Assembly: GCF_019426345.1 (NCBI RefSeq)
Contig: NZ_JAHLLW010000002.1
Coordinates: forward strand, 62,001-126,000
DNA: 64,000 nucleotides
Direction of reading: 5' to 3'
Source of the DNA: Marinomonas lutimaris
Lineage (GTDB): Bacteria; Pseudomonadota; Gammaproteobacteria; Pseudomonadales; Marinomonadaceae
The notes below the pieces were generated by a model that was not told where the DNA came from, did not search any database, and saw only the letters and a list, made by a program, of their open reading frames with translations. Within the stretch, counting starts at the first letter, position 1, and each line of letters begins with the position of its first letter. Positions 1-8,174 of the stretch are shown here, piece after piece. The position numbers and the translations under genes were made by a program.

Positions 1-351
1 GCTGTGTTGTTGTCCGATGACTTCTTTGCAATACCAGACGAAGAAATTCGTAACCTAGTCTCTGTGATGACGATTGTGGCTGGAAAAGTGGTCTACAGCG
101 ACGATGAATTCTCTCTTATGTCACCAAAGCTGCCACCTGCTATGCCAGACTGGTCTCCAGCTAATTATTATCAAGGCTATTTTAAACCAACTCACAATGT
201 GCAGCACGCTATGGCTCATGCTGGATGTGGTTGCGGTACTGAATGTAATGTTCATGGTCATTCTCATGCTCGTGCGAGCAGTGCCGCAATTTCTGATGAT
301 CAGCAGAATGGTTTTTGGGGTGCGCTAGGCTGCTCATGTTGGGCATTTTAA
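1..351 (+). CDS. Amidohydrolase family 3 (YtcJ-like), C-terminal fragment
   Basis: Reading frame 1 is open from the first base to TAA at 349-351, so this is the 3' end of a gene starting outside the window. The first ~45 residues resemble the closing strand of YtcJ-like metal-dependent amidohydrolases (IPDEEIRNL then MTIVAGKVVYS), where the tail returns to the beta-sandwich. After that comes an unusual tail rich in Cys and His (CGCGTEC, HGHSH and a final CSCWAF), which could bind metal. It is followed 25 bases later by a DoxX gene on the same strand, so it probably heads the cluster running to 3018. The substrate cannot be told from this fragment. Confidence 0.75.
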   Translation, partial: AVLLSDDFFAIPDEEIRNLVSVMTIVAGKVVYSDDEFSLMSPKLPPAMPDWSPANYYQGYFKPTHNVQHAMAHAGCGCGTECNVHGHSHARASSAAISDDQQNGFWGALGCSCWAF

Positions 352-375
352 ATAATAGCTAAAAGGAATATTCGC

Positions 376-798
376 ATGAAGATACTGGAAGAGTTATTAG
401 CGAAAGTTTGGTTTGAGCGCATTGCCTTTATGGGGCTAGTTATTGTGTTCATTTATAGTGGAATTGATAAGTTGTTACATTTTGATCAGGCAATAGCTGA
501 GTTTTCTTCATTGAACATGGAGCCTGCTTGGTTGCTTGTATTACTCACAATAGGTGTACAGTTGGGCGGTAGTGCACTGTTGTTTTTTCGTCGTTACACT
601 GTATTGGGAGCCTTGATGTTGGCCGTTTTTACAGCCATGGCTACACTCATTGCTCATCGATTCTGGGAAGCGCCAGCGAATAATTATGTACCTGAATTGA
701 ACGCTTTTCTTGAGCATTTAGGGTTGATAGGCGCATTTGTACTGGTTGCACACCTTTCTGCGGTACGTAGCTCGCGTAATAATGTATCAGCGTCCTAA
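376..798 (+). CDS. DoxX family membrane protein
   Basis: A 140-residue protein with about four hydrophobic segments (near 16-36, 52-72, 78-95 and 112-130). It has the DoxX signature FIYSGIDKLLHFDQA followed by GGSALLF, typical of the DoxX/YqjF group of small inner-membrane proteins. AAAGGAATATTCGC precedes the ATG and gives a good ribosome binding site. DoxX proteins are often linked to redox or thiol stress, but the biochemical role of most is unknown. Here it sits between an amidohydrolase and an ABM-domain protein, probably in one transcript. Family assignment is firm; function is open. Confidence 0.85.
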   Translation: MKILEELLAKVWFERIAFMGLVIVFIYSGIDKLLHFDQAIAEFSSLNMEPAWLLVLLTIGVQLGGSALLFFRRYTVLGALMLAVFTAMATLIAHRFWEAPANNYVPELNAFLEHLGLIGAFVLVAHLSAVRSSRNNVSAS

Positions 799-835
799 CT
801 TAATCGATTTAATCTCTAGTAACGGGGGTTTTAGT

Positions 836-1402
836 ATGTTTTCAGCAGCAGATATTGAGCGTAGTGCAACAGTGGTGATTACGCATCATGTTAAGGATGA
901 TCGACAGGTTGATTATGAGCAATGGCTGAGTGAGATTATTCCGATCAGCAAAAGTTATAATGGGCATTTAGGTGTGCAGGTTATACGTCCTATCACTGAT
1001 AGTGCCGTTACTTACACTATTATTATCCGTTATGAAACGAAAGAGCACATGCATGCATGGATGCAGTCCAACGATCGCCAAGAGCTGATTAATAAAGTAC
1101 GCCCGTTACTGAGTGTTGATGATCGTTTTGAGATGCTAGAAGGCTGGGATTTTTGGTTTACGCCAGAGGGAAGTAAGGCACTGTTGCCAACTCGTTGGAA
1201 GCAGTTTTTAGTAACATGGAGTGCAATATACCCGCTTGTCTTGCTTATGTCGTTTTTAGTCGGTAAGACATTTTTAGTCCTTGGGATACAAGATAATCTT
1301 TATTTGCGTATGTTGTTAGTGACCTGTTTGGTCGTGGCGTCCATGGTTTACATCGTGATGCCACGCTATACCCATTTAGTACATCGCTGGTTATTCCGTT
1401 AA
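836..1402 (+). CDS. Antibiotic biosynthesis monooxygenase (ABM) domain membrane protein
   Basis: 188 residues. Residues ~12-110 form a ferredoxin-like ABM domain (VVITHHVKDDRQVDYEQWL, then YETKEHMHAWMQSND). Two transmembrane helices follow near 130-150 and 158-178. ABM proteins with this helical tail are a known membrane-anchored type, thought to act on quinone-like or aromatic substrates or as stress proteins. I start at ATG 836, preceded by AACGGGGG. The longer frame opening at 737 overlaps the DoxX gene and adds residues unlike the family. It lies between DoxX and an MFS gene that carries another ABM-like domain. Confidence 0.85.
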   Translation: MFSAADIERSATVVITHHVKDDRQVDYEQWLSEIIPISKSYNGHLGVQVIRPITDSAVTYTIIIRYETKEHMHAWMQSNDRQELINKVRPLLSVDDRFEMLEGWDFWFTPEGSKALLPTRWKQFLVTWSAIYPLVLLMSFLVGKTFLVLGIQDNLYLRMLLVTCLVVASMVYIVMPRYTHLVHRWLFR

Positions 1403-1428
1403 ATTTATAGAAAAAGGAGGGCGTTCTT

Positions 1429-3018
1429 TTGGTTATATCAACTAGTTCTCCGTGGGCGCCATTTCGGTCGCGGGCATTTGCTGTGTTGTGGATTGCTACG
1501 TTAGCCTCTAATGTTGGAACTTGGATGAATGATGTTGGTGCGGGCTGGTTGATGACCTCTTTAGCACCATCACCACTAATGGTTGCAATGGTGCAAACGG
1601 CAACTACTCTACCAATATTTTTGTTTGCTCTACCGGCAGGAGCACTGGCTGATATTATTGATCGGCGCAAACTATTGGTTGTTGTACAAGGTATTATGGC
1701 ATTGCTGGCGGCGTCGTTATCTGTTCTTGTCTTTACTGATCAGGTTACATCTTCTGTACTTTTGGTTTTTACCTTTTTGCTTGGTACTTGTGCTGCTTTT
1801 GTCGCACCGGCTTGGCAGGCTATTGTTCCTTCATTAGTCAAAAAAAGTCATTTGCAGTCAGCTGTAGCATTAAACGGTGTTGGTATTAACATTAGCCGTG
1901 CGATAGGGCCGGCTATTGCAGGTTTTTTGATTGCTGGAATTGGTATTTGGGCTCCATTCGCATTGAATGCTATCTCATTTCTCGGTGTTATTCTTGCTCT
2001 GATATGGTGGCGTCCAAAACCTCAAATACAAACTGTATTACCAGCTGAGCATTTCTGGAGTGCCATCACAATTGGCATTCGGTATGCTCGTCATAGCGTA
2101 CCTCTTAAAATAGCTTTAGTTCGCGCCATTGCTTTCTTTTTATTTGCTAGTGCATTTTGGTCATTACTTCCATTAGTGGTTCGTTCGTGTTTGAACGGTG
2201 GTCCCAGTTTGTATGGGGTGTTATTGGGTTGTATTGGTATTGGAGCGGTTAGTGGTGCCTTGTTATTACCGCCGTTAAGGAAGCGCTGGTCTGCCGATCG
2301 TATGGTCAATATATGTACCTGTCTTATTGCGATTACCTTGCTGCTCAATGCTTTTATTCATAATTCAATTATTAGTGCGGTGGCAAGTTTCCTGTTTGGT
2401 ATGGGCTGGATTGGTGTGTTATCAACGCTTAATTTAGCCGCGCAAACGGCGGTGCCTGATTGGGTGCGTGCTCGTGGTTTATCTATTTTTCTCATGGTCT
2501 TTTTTGGTTCCATGAGTATGGGGAGTCTGATGTGGGGAGGGCTTGCAAGTTTTATTTCACTTCCTATTGCCTTAGCGATAGCCGCCGTGGGGGCATTGAT
2601 TGCGATTCCTTTAGTGGCAACTAAGAAGTTACATGTCAACGAGGGGGATGCATTGGCACCATCTGTACACTGGCCACAGCCACTGTTAAACGTTGAGGAG
2701 CATGCTGATGTTATTCAACATGGCCCGGTGATGGTGACGATTGAATATCATATCAATCCAGATGATGTAGGGAAGTTTTTACAGCTAATGGAAGAGTTGG
2801 GTAAAGCGCGTAAACGTAGTGGTGTTTTCGCCTGGTTTATCATGCAAGATGCCGCCAATGCAGAACATTTTACAGAATATTTTATGGAGAATTCTTGGGT
2901 TCAACATTTGCGACATCACGAACGAGTGAGTACTGCAGATCAAATTATTCAAGATAAAATCCATCAGTTACATCAAGGCATTAATCTACCAAAAGTCAGT
3001 CATCATTTTAAACGATAA
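1429..3018 (+). CDS. MFS transporter, MFS_3/EntS-like, with C-terminal ABM-like domain
   Basis: 529 residues with about 12 transmembrane helices up to ~residue 405, including the loop motif PAGALADIIDRRKLL. This matches the MFS_3 (DUF894) exporter family that includes the enterobactin exporter EntS. Residues ~430-515 form a soluble domain (VMVTIEYHINPDDVGKFLQLM, then WVQHLRHHERVS) resembling the ABM ferredoxin-like fold. The start is TTG at 1429 with a strong AAGGAGG at 1414-1420. It is last in the + strand cluster and is followed by a terminator. It probably exports a small organic compound handled by the upstream enzymes; the compound is unknown. Confidence 0.85.
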   Translation: MVISTSSPWAPFRSRAFAVLWIATLASNVGTWMNDVGAGWLMTSLAPSPLMVAMVQTATTLPIFLFALPAGALADIIDRRKLLVVVQGIMALLAASLSVLVFTDQVTSSVLLVFTFLLGTCAAFVAPAWQAIVPSLVKKSHLQSAVALNGVGINISRAIGPAIAGFLIAGIGIWAPFALNAISFLGVILALIWWRPKPQIQTVLPAEHFWSAITIGIRYARHSVPLKIALVRAIAFFLFASAFWSLLPLVVRSCLNGGPSLYGVLLGCIGIGAVSGALLLPPLRKRWSADRMVNICTCLIAITLLLNAFIHNSIISAVASFLFGMGWIGVLSTLNLAAQTAVPDWVRARGLSIFLMVFFGSMSMGSLMWGGLASFISLPIALAIAAVGALIAIPLVATKKLHVNEGDALAPSVHWPQPLLNVEEHADVIQHGPVMVTIEYHINPDDVGKFLQLMEELGKARKRSGVFAWFIMQDAANAEHFTEYFMENSWVQHLRHHERVSTADQIIQDKIHQLHQGINLPKVSHHFKR

Positions 3019-3108
3019 AAAACTATTGTTAGGATATTTTTCTGCTTAGATGTTAGAAAATGATCTGGTGAGATATAAGTGAAAGTATTTATATTGAGGC
3101 TTGAAGAT

Positions 3109-3143
3109 AAGAGGGGATAAGTACTACTTATCCCCTCTTTTTT
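3109..3143. terminator. Bidirectional rho-independent terminator
   Basis: A perfect 15-bp inverted repeat (3109-3123 with 3125-3139; core GAGGGGATAAG) with a minimal loop and T-runs on both sides. It separates two convergent genes, the MFS exporter and the YrbL-like gene, whose stop codon overlaps its end. Confidence 0.92.
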
Positions 3144-3729
3144 ATATTTGATTAAGCTTCGACAAATGAATATTAAATAACGAGGCTCTTTTTGACATAT
3201 TCTTAATGATTTTTGCGCTTTTATGCTTGGCTAGAGGGCGTAAAACCATGTAAATAAGTGCTTTCACTGTCATGTCTCGAGGGCCAAACCCATCAACTAA
3301 TACTGGAGTGAAAGTGCCATCTTGATTTTTACGCATTAAGATATTCTGTATTCCGTCATCGTGTAGCAGCACACCATATTTGAATACTTTATCTTTTAAA
3401 TCAGTTATATAAGACAGAGCTTGTTTTAACGTAATAGTCCGCTCTTCCATATAATCTTCCAGACTTTTTGAAACATTCCCATCATGATCAAGAACGATTT
3501 GTGTGACTACGCCTTTTCCAAGGTTAGTGTCTATTGTTCCTGCAAAATTGGTGATGAAGTCTAAGCTTTGTTTGCTGTGTTTTTTGTAGAACACAACTTC
3601 GGTTATGTTTCTGTCTTTTTCTGGATTATGATTTATTTTGATACATAACTCTTGATTATTAGGGTGTCTATAAACTGTACGACAGCTCCCTTCAGCAAGG
3701 TAGTATTTATCACTTAGATTTATGTCCAT
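3142..3729 (-). CDS. YrbL-family protein (PhoP regulatory network family)
   Basis: 195 residues matching the YrbL family: an N-terminal strand pair (LAEGSCRTVYRHPNN, then CIKINHNPEKDRN) resembling the nucleotide-binding lobe of small kinase-like folds. A motif near residues 120-150 (VLLHDDGIQNILMRK then LVDGFG) recalls a degenerate catalytic loop and DFG. In enterobacteria yrbL is controlled by PhoP; whether that holds here is unknown. The gene stands alone, convergent with the MFS gene, with a palindrome about 50 bases upstream. Enzymatic activity has not been established for the family. Confidence 0.8.
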   Translation of the reverse strand: MDINLSDKYYLAEGSCRTVYRHPNNQELCIKINHNPEKDRNITEVVFYKKHSKQSLDFITNFAGTIDTNLGKGVVTQIVLDHDGNVSKSLEDYMEERTITLKQALSYITDLKDKVFKYGVLLHDDGIQNILMRKNQDGTFTPVLVDGFGPRDMTVKALIYMVLRPLAKHKSAKIIKNMSKRASLFNIHLSKLNQI

Positions 3730-3775
3730 ATGGCCAGCTATATATTAATCAGAGATCGTTAAAATTATTCATCTC

Positions 3776-3794
3776 TACCTATTTAGAATAGGTA
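3776..3794. promoter_or_regulatory. Perfect palindrome upstream of the YrbL-like gene
   Basis: TACCTATT-TAG-AATAGGTA: two 8-base arms around a 3-base centre, about 50 bases before the YrbL-like start codon. There is no T-run, so it is more like an operator for a dimeric regulator than a terminator. An AT-rich -10-like region (TTAATATAT on the minus strand) lies between it and the gene. It does not resemble the direct-repeat PhoP box. Confidence 0.5.
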
Positions 3795-4168
3795 ATGGTG
3801 ACGCACAGAAAGGACGGGAATATGGTATGAGTGGGGTAAAAACTTCACTGCAAATTTACTGCGTCCATTTGGTAAAGCGCTATGTTTTTTATTGTAACGT
3901 AAAGGACTAGTAAGAGTTTGTAATGGACGTAACAGTTCATATCTTTTCACTTTTCTTTGTTTTAATTCATTTTTTTTTCACCTTTTTCGCTTTATTTTCA
4001 CTTTTTTATGTTTAATGACTTAGTGAAACGAATATCTCTCATACAAAAAAGAGAAAGAGGCTCTTATGTAATGGCCATCAACAAGGCGTCTTTCTGTGTG
4101 ATCTAGGTTGATAAAGGTCTGTCAGAGGGGATAATGTCTGGCTTTATTACTATTTAATGTTGCCTGTT
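3795..4168. other. Intergenic region without a recognisable gene
   Basis: About 370 bases between the divergent YrbL-like gene and rsuA. It holds a T-rich stretch (about 3945-4015) with repeated TTTCAC/TTTTTCA motifs on the + strand. I found no open frame with a plausible start, no tRNA and no clear promoter match. Confidence 0.5.
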
Positions 4169-4873
4169 ATGCGTCTTGATAAGTTTGTTTGTAAAAGTAC
4201 TGAGTTGACCCGAATGGAAGCAATCCAATGCATTCATTCTGGTGAAGTTTTCGTAAATGGTGAAGTTGCGACAAACGAAGCGACTCAGGTGCATGAAAAT
4301 AATTTAGTACTCTTGAATGGCGTTAAGCTTAAAACGCGTGATTTTCGCTACATTTTGATGAATAAACCAGCGGGAACGGTTTGCTCCAATATTGATGAGG
4401 TCTATCCGTCGCTGTTTAATTATCTAGAGGTTGATAAAGTCTCTGAGCTTCATATTGCTGGGCGTTTGGATGCTGACACAACTGGCTTGGTGCTGATTAC
4501 CGATGATGGGCGCTGGTCTTTTAATATTACACTGCCAACGAACGATTGCCGTAAAATCTATCGAGTTAAGTTGTCTCAAGCGATTCCAACAGAGCTCAGC
4601 CAAGACCTTATCGCTCAGTTCGAAAAAGGCCTGAAACTCCAAGGTGAGCTGGGGTTAACGCGTCCAGCTAAGCTAGAAATTATTACTCCAAAAGAGGTGC
4701 TTTTAAGCATCACCGAAGGCAAGTTTCATCAGGTTAAGCGCATGTTTTCAGCTGTTGGCAATAGAGTGGTTGGTTTACATCGAGAGCAGATAGGTAAGGT
4801 TTGCTTGGATCTTGATGTTGGACAATGGCGTTATTTATCTAAGAATGAAGTCGAGTCTTTCAATAATAATTAG
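4169..4873 (+). CDS. rsuA: 16S rRNA pseudouridine(516) synthase RsuA
   Basis: 234 residues from ATG 4169. An N-terminal S4 RNA-binding domain (MRLDKFVCKSTELTRMEA) is followed by the RsuA-type catalytic domain with the family signature AGRLDADTTGLVLITDDG, where the Asp after GRL is the catalytic nucleophile. Further motifs EGKFHQVKRMFSAVGN and LHREQIG also match E. coli RsuA. RsuA converts U516 of 16S rRNA to pseudouridine. ATG 4169 fits the family N-terminus better than the in-frame ATG at 4157. RluF or another RsuA/RluB/E/F member is less likely because of the close match and length. Confidence 0.88.
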   Translation: MRLDKFVCKSTELTRMEAIQCIHSGEVFVNGEVATNEATQVHENNLVLLNGVKLKTRDFRYILMNKPAGTVCSNIDEVYPSLFNYLEVDKVSELHIAGRLDADTTGLVLITDDGRWSFNITLPTNDCRKIYRVKLSQAIPTELSQDLIAQFEKGLKLQGELGLTRPAKLEIITPKEVLLSITEGKFHQVKRMFSAVGNRVVGLHREQIGKVCLDLDVGQWRYLSKNEVESFNNN

Positions 4874-4892
4874 AATTCATGGAGGTTAGGTT

Positions 4893-5801
4893 ATGACAGC
4901 AAAACGCATATTATTTACAGGTGGATCGGGGAAAGCTGGCAAGCATGCGGTGGCTTATCTTCTTGATCAAGGTCATCGAGTGTTGAATGTTGATTTGACG
5001 CTACTGGATCATCCTAAGGTCGATAATCTGATCGCCGATATTACCGACTCTGGTCAGATGTTTAACGCTATGAGTTCGTATGCTGGTTTTGATGAGTTAG
5101 AGCCTGGTACAGGTGTGCCTACATTTGATGCGGTGGTGCATTTTGCTGCGGTGCCAAGAATCTTGATTAATCCAGATAACGAAACCTTTCGAGTGAATAC
5201 CATCGGCACTTACAACGTTATTGAAGCGGCTGTAAAACTTGGTATTAAAAAAGTGATTATTGCGTCGTCAGAAACCACTTATGGTATTTGTTTTTCTGAT
5301 GGACAAACCAATCCTCATTCACTGCCATTAGAAGAAGATTATGATGTCGACCCTATGGATAGCTATGGTTTGTCTAAGGTAGTTAACGAGAAAACAGCAC
5401 GTAGTTTTCAGCGTCGTTCAGGAATTGATATTTATGCGCTGCGCATAGGTAATGTGATCGAGCCTCATGAATACGCTGAACTGTTTCCACATTATTTTAA
5501 ACATCCCGAAGTACGTCGTCGGAATGCTTTTTGTTATATCGATGCTCGTGATCTTGGGCAGATTGTGGATTTATGTTTGCAAAAAGACGGTTTAGGTTTT
5601 CAAGTGTTTAATGCGGGTAACGACCACAATGGCGCGATTATTCCTACGAAAGAGTTAGCTGAGCGGTTTTTTCCAAGTGTGCCGTTTACCCGAGAAATGG
5701 GTGAGTATGAAGCCTTGTTTTCGAATCGTAAAATCCGTGACGTGCTGGGTTTTAAAGAACAACATAATTGGCGGAATTATGTTCAAGCACCAAGTGAGTA
5801 G
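4893..5801 (+). CDS. NAD(P)-dependent epimerase/dehydratase (extended SDR)
   Basis: 302 residues. The Rossmann motif TGGSGKAGKHAV near residue 9 binds the cofactor. HFAAVPR, SSETTYG and the YGLSK catalytic Tyr/Lys pair place it in the extended short-chain dehydrogenase family, with UDP-sugar epimerases and uronate dehydrogenases. GGAGGTTAGGTT precedes the ATG. It lies 19 bases after rsuA and ends at a strong terminator, so the two may be cotranscribed. The sugar substrate cannot be determined from sequence alone. Confidence 0.8.
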   Translation: MTAKRILFTGGSGKAGKHAVAYLLDQGHRVLNVDLTLLDHPKVDNLIADITDSGQMFNAMSSYAGFDELEPGTGVPTFDAVVHFAAVPRILINPDNETFRVNTIGTYNVIEAAVKLGIKKVIIASSETTYGICFSDGQTNPHSLPLEEDYDVDPMDSYGLSKVVNEKTARSFQRRSGIDIYALRIGNVIEPHEYAELFPHYFKHPEVRRRNAFCYIDARDLGQIVDLCLQKDGLGFQVFNAGNDHNGAIIPTKELAERFFPSVPFTREMGEYEALFSNRKIRDVLGFKEQHNWRNYVQAPSE

Positions 5802-5815
5802 TTTTTATCATTAAT

Positions 5816-5850
5816 AAAAAATGGCTTCTGTTTCCAGAAGCCATTTTTTT
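5816..5850 (+). terminator. Rho-independent terminator after epimerase gene
   Basis: Stem ATGGCTTCTG/CAGAAGCCAT extended by A/T pairs, a TTTC loop and a run of seven T. It also has an A-run on the other side, so it may serve the convergent glutaredoxin gene as well. Confidence 0.92.
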
Positions 5851-5889
5851 GGGCTTTGAGTCGTTTTCGCTTTGCTTTATAAAATAGGT

Positions 5890-6261
5890 TTATGCAAAGC
5901 GTTTTTCTAGGTAGCTGATGATCTCGGAGGATTCGTACATCCACTGGACTTTGCCATCTTGCTCAATACGCAAGCATGGCACTTTTACTTTACCGCCACC
6001 TTCAAGCAATTCTGTACGGTGTTTTGACCCTTCAGGCGCGTTACGCTTTTCGATGGGAAGATTAAGCTTATACATTGCTCTGCGAGTTTTTGTGCAAAAT
6101 GGGCAGGCTGCGAATTGATAAAGTGAGAAGTTTTTAAGCTCTTGGTTTATCTCTTTTTGTTTCTCTGGTTCACGCTTTTTCTTCGACCCACGGGTAATAA
6201 GATCAACCGCTATGATGATGTAGCCTAGTAGGTTACGGATGAGGTTTATCAATATCTTCAT
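5890..6261 (-). CDS. Membrane-anchored glutaredoxin-like protein
   Basis: 123 residues. One hydrophobic helix (about 7-24) and a basic linker (SKKKREPEKQKE) precede a thioredoxin-fold domain with the redox motif CPFC, then VPCLRI with the family cis-Pro and a C-terminal SSEIISYLEKRF. This matches glutaredoxin / glutathione S-transferase N-terminal domains. It probably reduces disulfides with glutathione while held at the inner membrane, with the domain on the cytoplasmic side given the positive residues after the helix. It is transcribed alone. Confidence 0.82.
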   Translation of the reverse strand: MKILINLIRNLLGYIIIAVDLITRGSKKKREPEKQKEINQELKNFSLYQFAACPFCTKTRRAMYKLNLPIEKRNAPEGSKHRTELLEGGGKVKVPCLRIEQDGKVQWMYESSEIISYLEKRFA

Positions 6262-6437
6262 GTGGATGCTCGCTTGCTCTTAAAATAGGTGAAGTAGGAT
6301 AAGTGTTAAATCGCCGCCATTCTAACTGTAAAATGCTAATGTTTTAAGGGTTTGGAGTAATTGATTGCAGATCGTTGCCTTGTTTGTGTCATGATGCTTG
6401 AGTTATTTTTTAAAACTATTAATCATTTGGAGTGAAT

Positions 6438-6629
6438 ATGAACAATAAAATTATCGGCATCATTTTAGTGATCGCTGGTGCTGCTTTAGCGGTATGGGGC
6501 TACAACATATATGATGCAGCTGCTTCTCAAGTAACTCGTGCACTAAGTGGTGAGACACCAGTAGAAGCTTGGGTTGGCATGGTTGGTGGTATTGTTTGTG
6601 TTTTAGTTGGCCTAACAAGATTGAAGTAA
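6438..6629 (+). CDS. DUF3185 family small membrane protein
   Basis: 63 residues with two hydrophobic helices (about 4-22 and 44-60) around a short polar loop with ALSGETPVEAW. This is the layout of DUF3185, whose function is unknown. ATG 6438 follows TTTGGAGTGAAT; the upstream in-frame GTG at 6432 would crowd the ribosome binding site. An ASCH-domain gene follows within ~30-50 bases and may be cotranscribed. Confidence 0.8.
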   Translation: MNNKIIGIILVIAGAALAVWGYNIYDAAASQVTRALSGETPVEAWVGMVGGIVCVLVGLTRLK

Positions 6630-6655
6630 ACGCTCATTTTGTAGGGGGTGGTGGG

Positions 6656-7144
6656 ATGCAAAGGGAGGTTGAAGACTTCATGGAAAAAAGAAGCAAAGCG
6701 TATTTGGATAGCTTTCTCCATTCTTTACCTCTAGAGGTTGCCGAAAAATACACGTCTTTTAGTGCAGATTATTATTGTTCCGACGAGTTCAATGCCAATG
6801 TTTGCGCTGATTTAATTGTGCGAGGTGAAAAGCAAGCCTCGTGCAGTATGAAATATTGGTATAGCCATGAAGGTGAAGTCATACCTGAGGTTGGTCACTT
6901 GCAAGTTGTGACTGACTGGGACGGCAAGCCTGTGTGTATCATAGAAATAACTTCCGTCACAGAATGCCGATATTGTGATGTTAGCGAAGAGTTTGCTGCT
7001 GCAGAAGGCGAGGGCGATAAATCTTTAGCTTGGTGGCGTGAAGCGCACTGGGCATTTTTCTCTGCCGAATGCGAGGAGTTAGATATTGAACCAGCAGAAG
7101 ATATGCTGCTGGTGCTAGAGCGTTTTAAGGTTGTCTATCAATAG
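6656..7144 (+). CDS. ASCH domain protein
   Basis: 162 residues from ATG 6656, or 154 from ATG 6680. Each has a purine-rich site (AGGGGG at 6642-6647 and GGGAGG at 6663-6668). The second start gives MEKRSKAYLDSF, closer to relatives I know, so the true start is uncertain. The ASCH (PUA-like, predicted RNA-binding) core is at ~50-120: GEKQASCSM, GHLQVVTDWDGKPVCIIEI, then GDKSLAWWREAHWAFF. ASCH proteins are proposed to bind RNA or modified nucleosides; some relatives are amidohydrolases acting on N4-acetylcytidine. The role here is not established. Confidence 0.8.
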   Translation: MQREVEDFMEKRSKAYLDSFLHSLPLEVAEKYTSFSADYYCSDEFNANVCADLIVRGEKQASCSMKYWYSHEGEVIPEVGHLQVVTDWDGKPVCIIEITSVTECRYCDVSEEFAAAEGEGDKSLAWWREAHWAFFSAECEELDIEPAEDMLLVLERFKVVYQ

Positions 7145-7176
7145 AGGTTATCTACTTTTTTACGCTTTGTTCTGGG

Positions 7177-7938
7177 TCAATCCCAGTTGATTTCAGGAAG
7201 AGATTCAAAGCTTGGGCGAGCGAAATAGTAACCTTGAAACAGATGAATGCCCATGTCTTGCAGTGCATGATATTCGGCTTTTGTCTCGACACCTTCTGCG
7301 ACGACTATCATATTAAGTTCGTTAAATAGGTTGACTAAGTTTCGTACGATAATTTGACGCTTTTTGTCTTGATCGATGTTCTTGATGAGCGCCATGTCGA
7401 TTTTGGTGATGTCTGTCTTAAGGTCGGCAAGTTGGTTTAAACCGTTGAATCCTGAGCCAAAGTCATCCGTGGCGGTTAAAAAGCCTTGTTGCTGATAATG
7501 CTGAATGATGGATTCTAAATGTTTGCTGTCGGTGATTTGTTCATTTTCAGTGAATTCGAAAATGATCTTTTCTTTTGGAAATTGGTATTTTTCTGCGGCG
7601 TTTAGTGTCGTTCGAATACAAAGTTCTGGCTTGTAAACTGCGTTGGGTAAGAAGTTAATGCTGAGAAAGCTGTGTTTGTGGATTTCTAGTTCTGCTGCAA
7701 GTTTGATTGCTTTCACTCGACAACTTTGGTCAAAACGATAGCGATTAGTTTCATTGACGTTTTGAAAAACCTGAAATGCACTTTCTTGATTTAAGCCACG
7801 AACAAGTGCTTCTTGTGCAAAAATAGTTTTGGTTTGGCTATTAATAATCGGCTGAAACGCCATAGTGAAGTCGAAGCCTAAGTCACATCCAGTTGAGCAT
7901 TCTGCGCAGCCTAGTTTTCGGAAGTCCTTCTGTTTCAT
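7177..7938 (-). CDS. EAL-domain cyclic-di-GMP phosphodiesterase
   Basis: 253 residues, essentially a single EAL domain. The key sites are present: EALVRG (EAL motif), INFLPN, FEFTENE, DDFGSG, ITKIDMALI, VAEGVET and FQGYYFARP. They supply the metal-binding acids, catalytic Lys and loop-6 Glu, so the enzyme is likely active in hydrolysing c-di-GMP to pGpG. The first 20 residues hold three cysteines (CAECSTGC), a possible metal or redox site. No membrane or receiver domain is attached. It is convergent with the ASCH gene and alone in its transcript. Confidence 0.9.
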   Translation of the reverse strand: MKQKDFRKLGCAECSTGCDLGFDFTMAFQPIINSQTKTIFAQEALVRGLNQESAFQVFQNVNETNRYRFDQSCRVKAIKLAAELEIHKHSFLSINFLPNAVYKPELCIRTTLNAAEKYQFPKEKIIFEFTENEQITDSKHLESIIQHYQQQGFLTATDDFGSGFNGLNQLADLKTDITKIDMALIKNIDQDKKRQIIVRNLVNLFNELNMIVVAEGVETKAEYHALQDMGIHLFQGYYFARPSFESLPEINWD

Positions 7939-8174
7939 GTCGCGATTCTCTTGTTTGATGCTTATATATAGGGGGTAGTTTGATGCATCTTAGGCATACA
8001 GTTCCCTATCACAATGATTTTTATAGAATATTAAACAATAGAGCTTTCATTGGTAATTTACCAGTGCTGAACTATTTCTTTTAAATATTTGCTTCCGTGT
8101 AGTTTTTATTTCATTTTTTGTTGAAGGATGCCATTAAAGCATCTAGATACGATGAGTTTTAATAGGTGATTTTC

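Noticed and set aside
737..835. Longer ABM protein starting at 737
   Set aside because: Overlaps the DoxX gene; ATG 836 has a better ribosome binding site and family fit.
1245..1670. 141-residue minus-strand open frame
   Set aside because: Overlaps two well-supported + strand genes in antisense; no recognisable domain.
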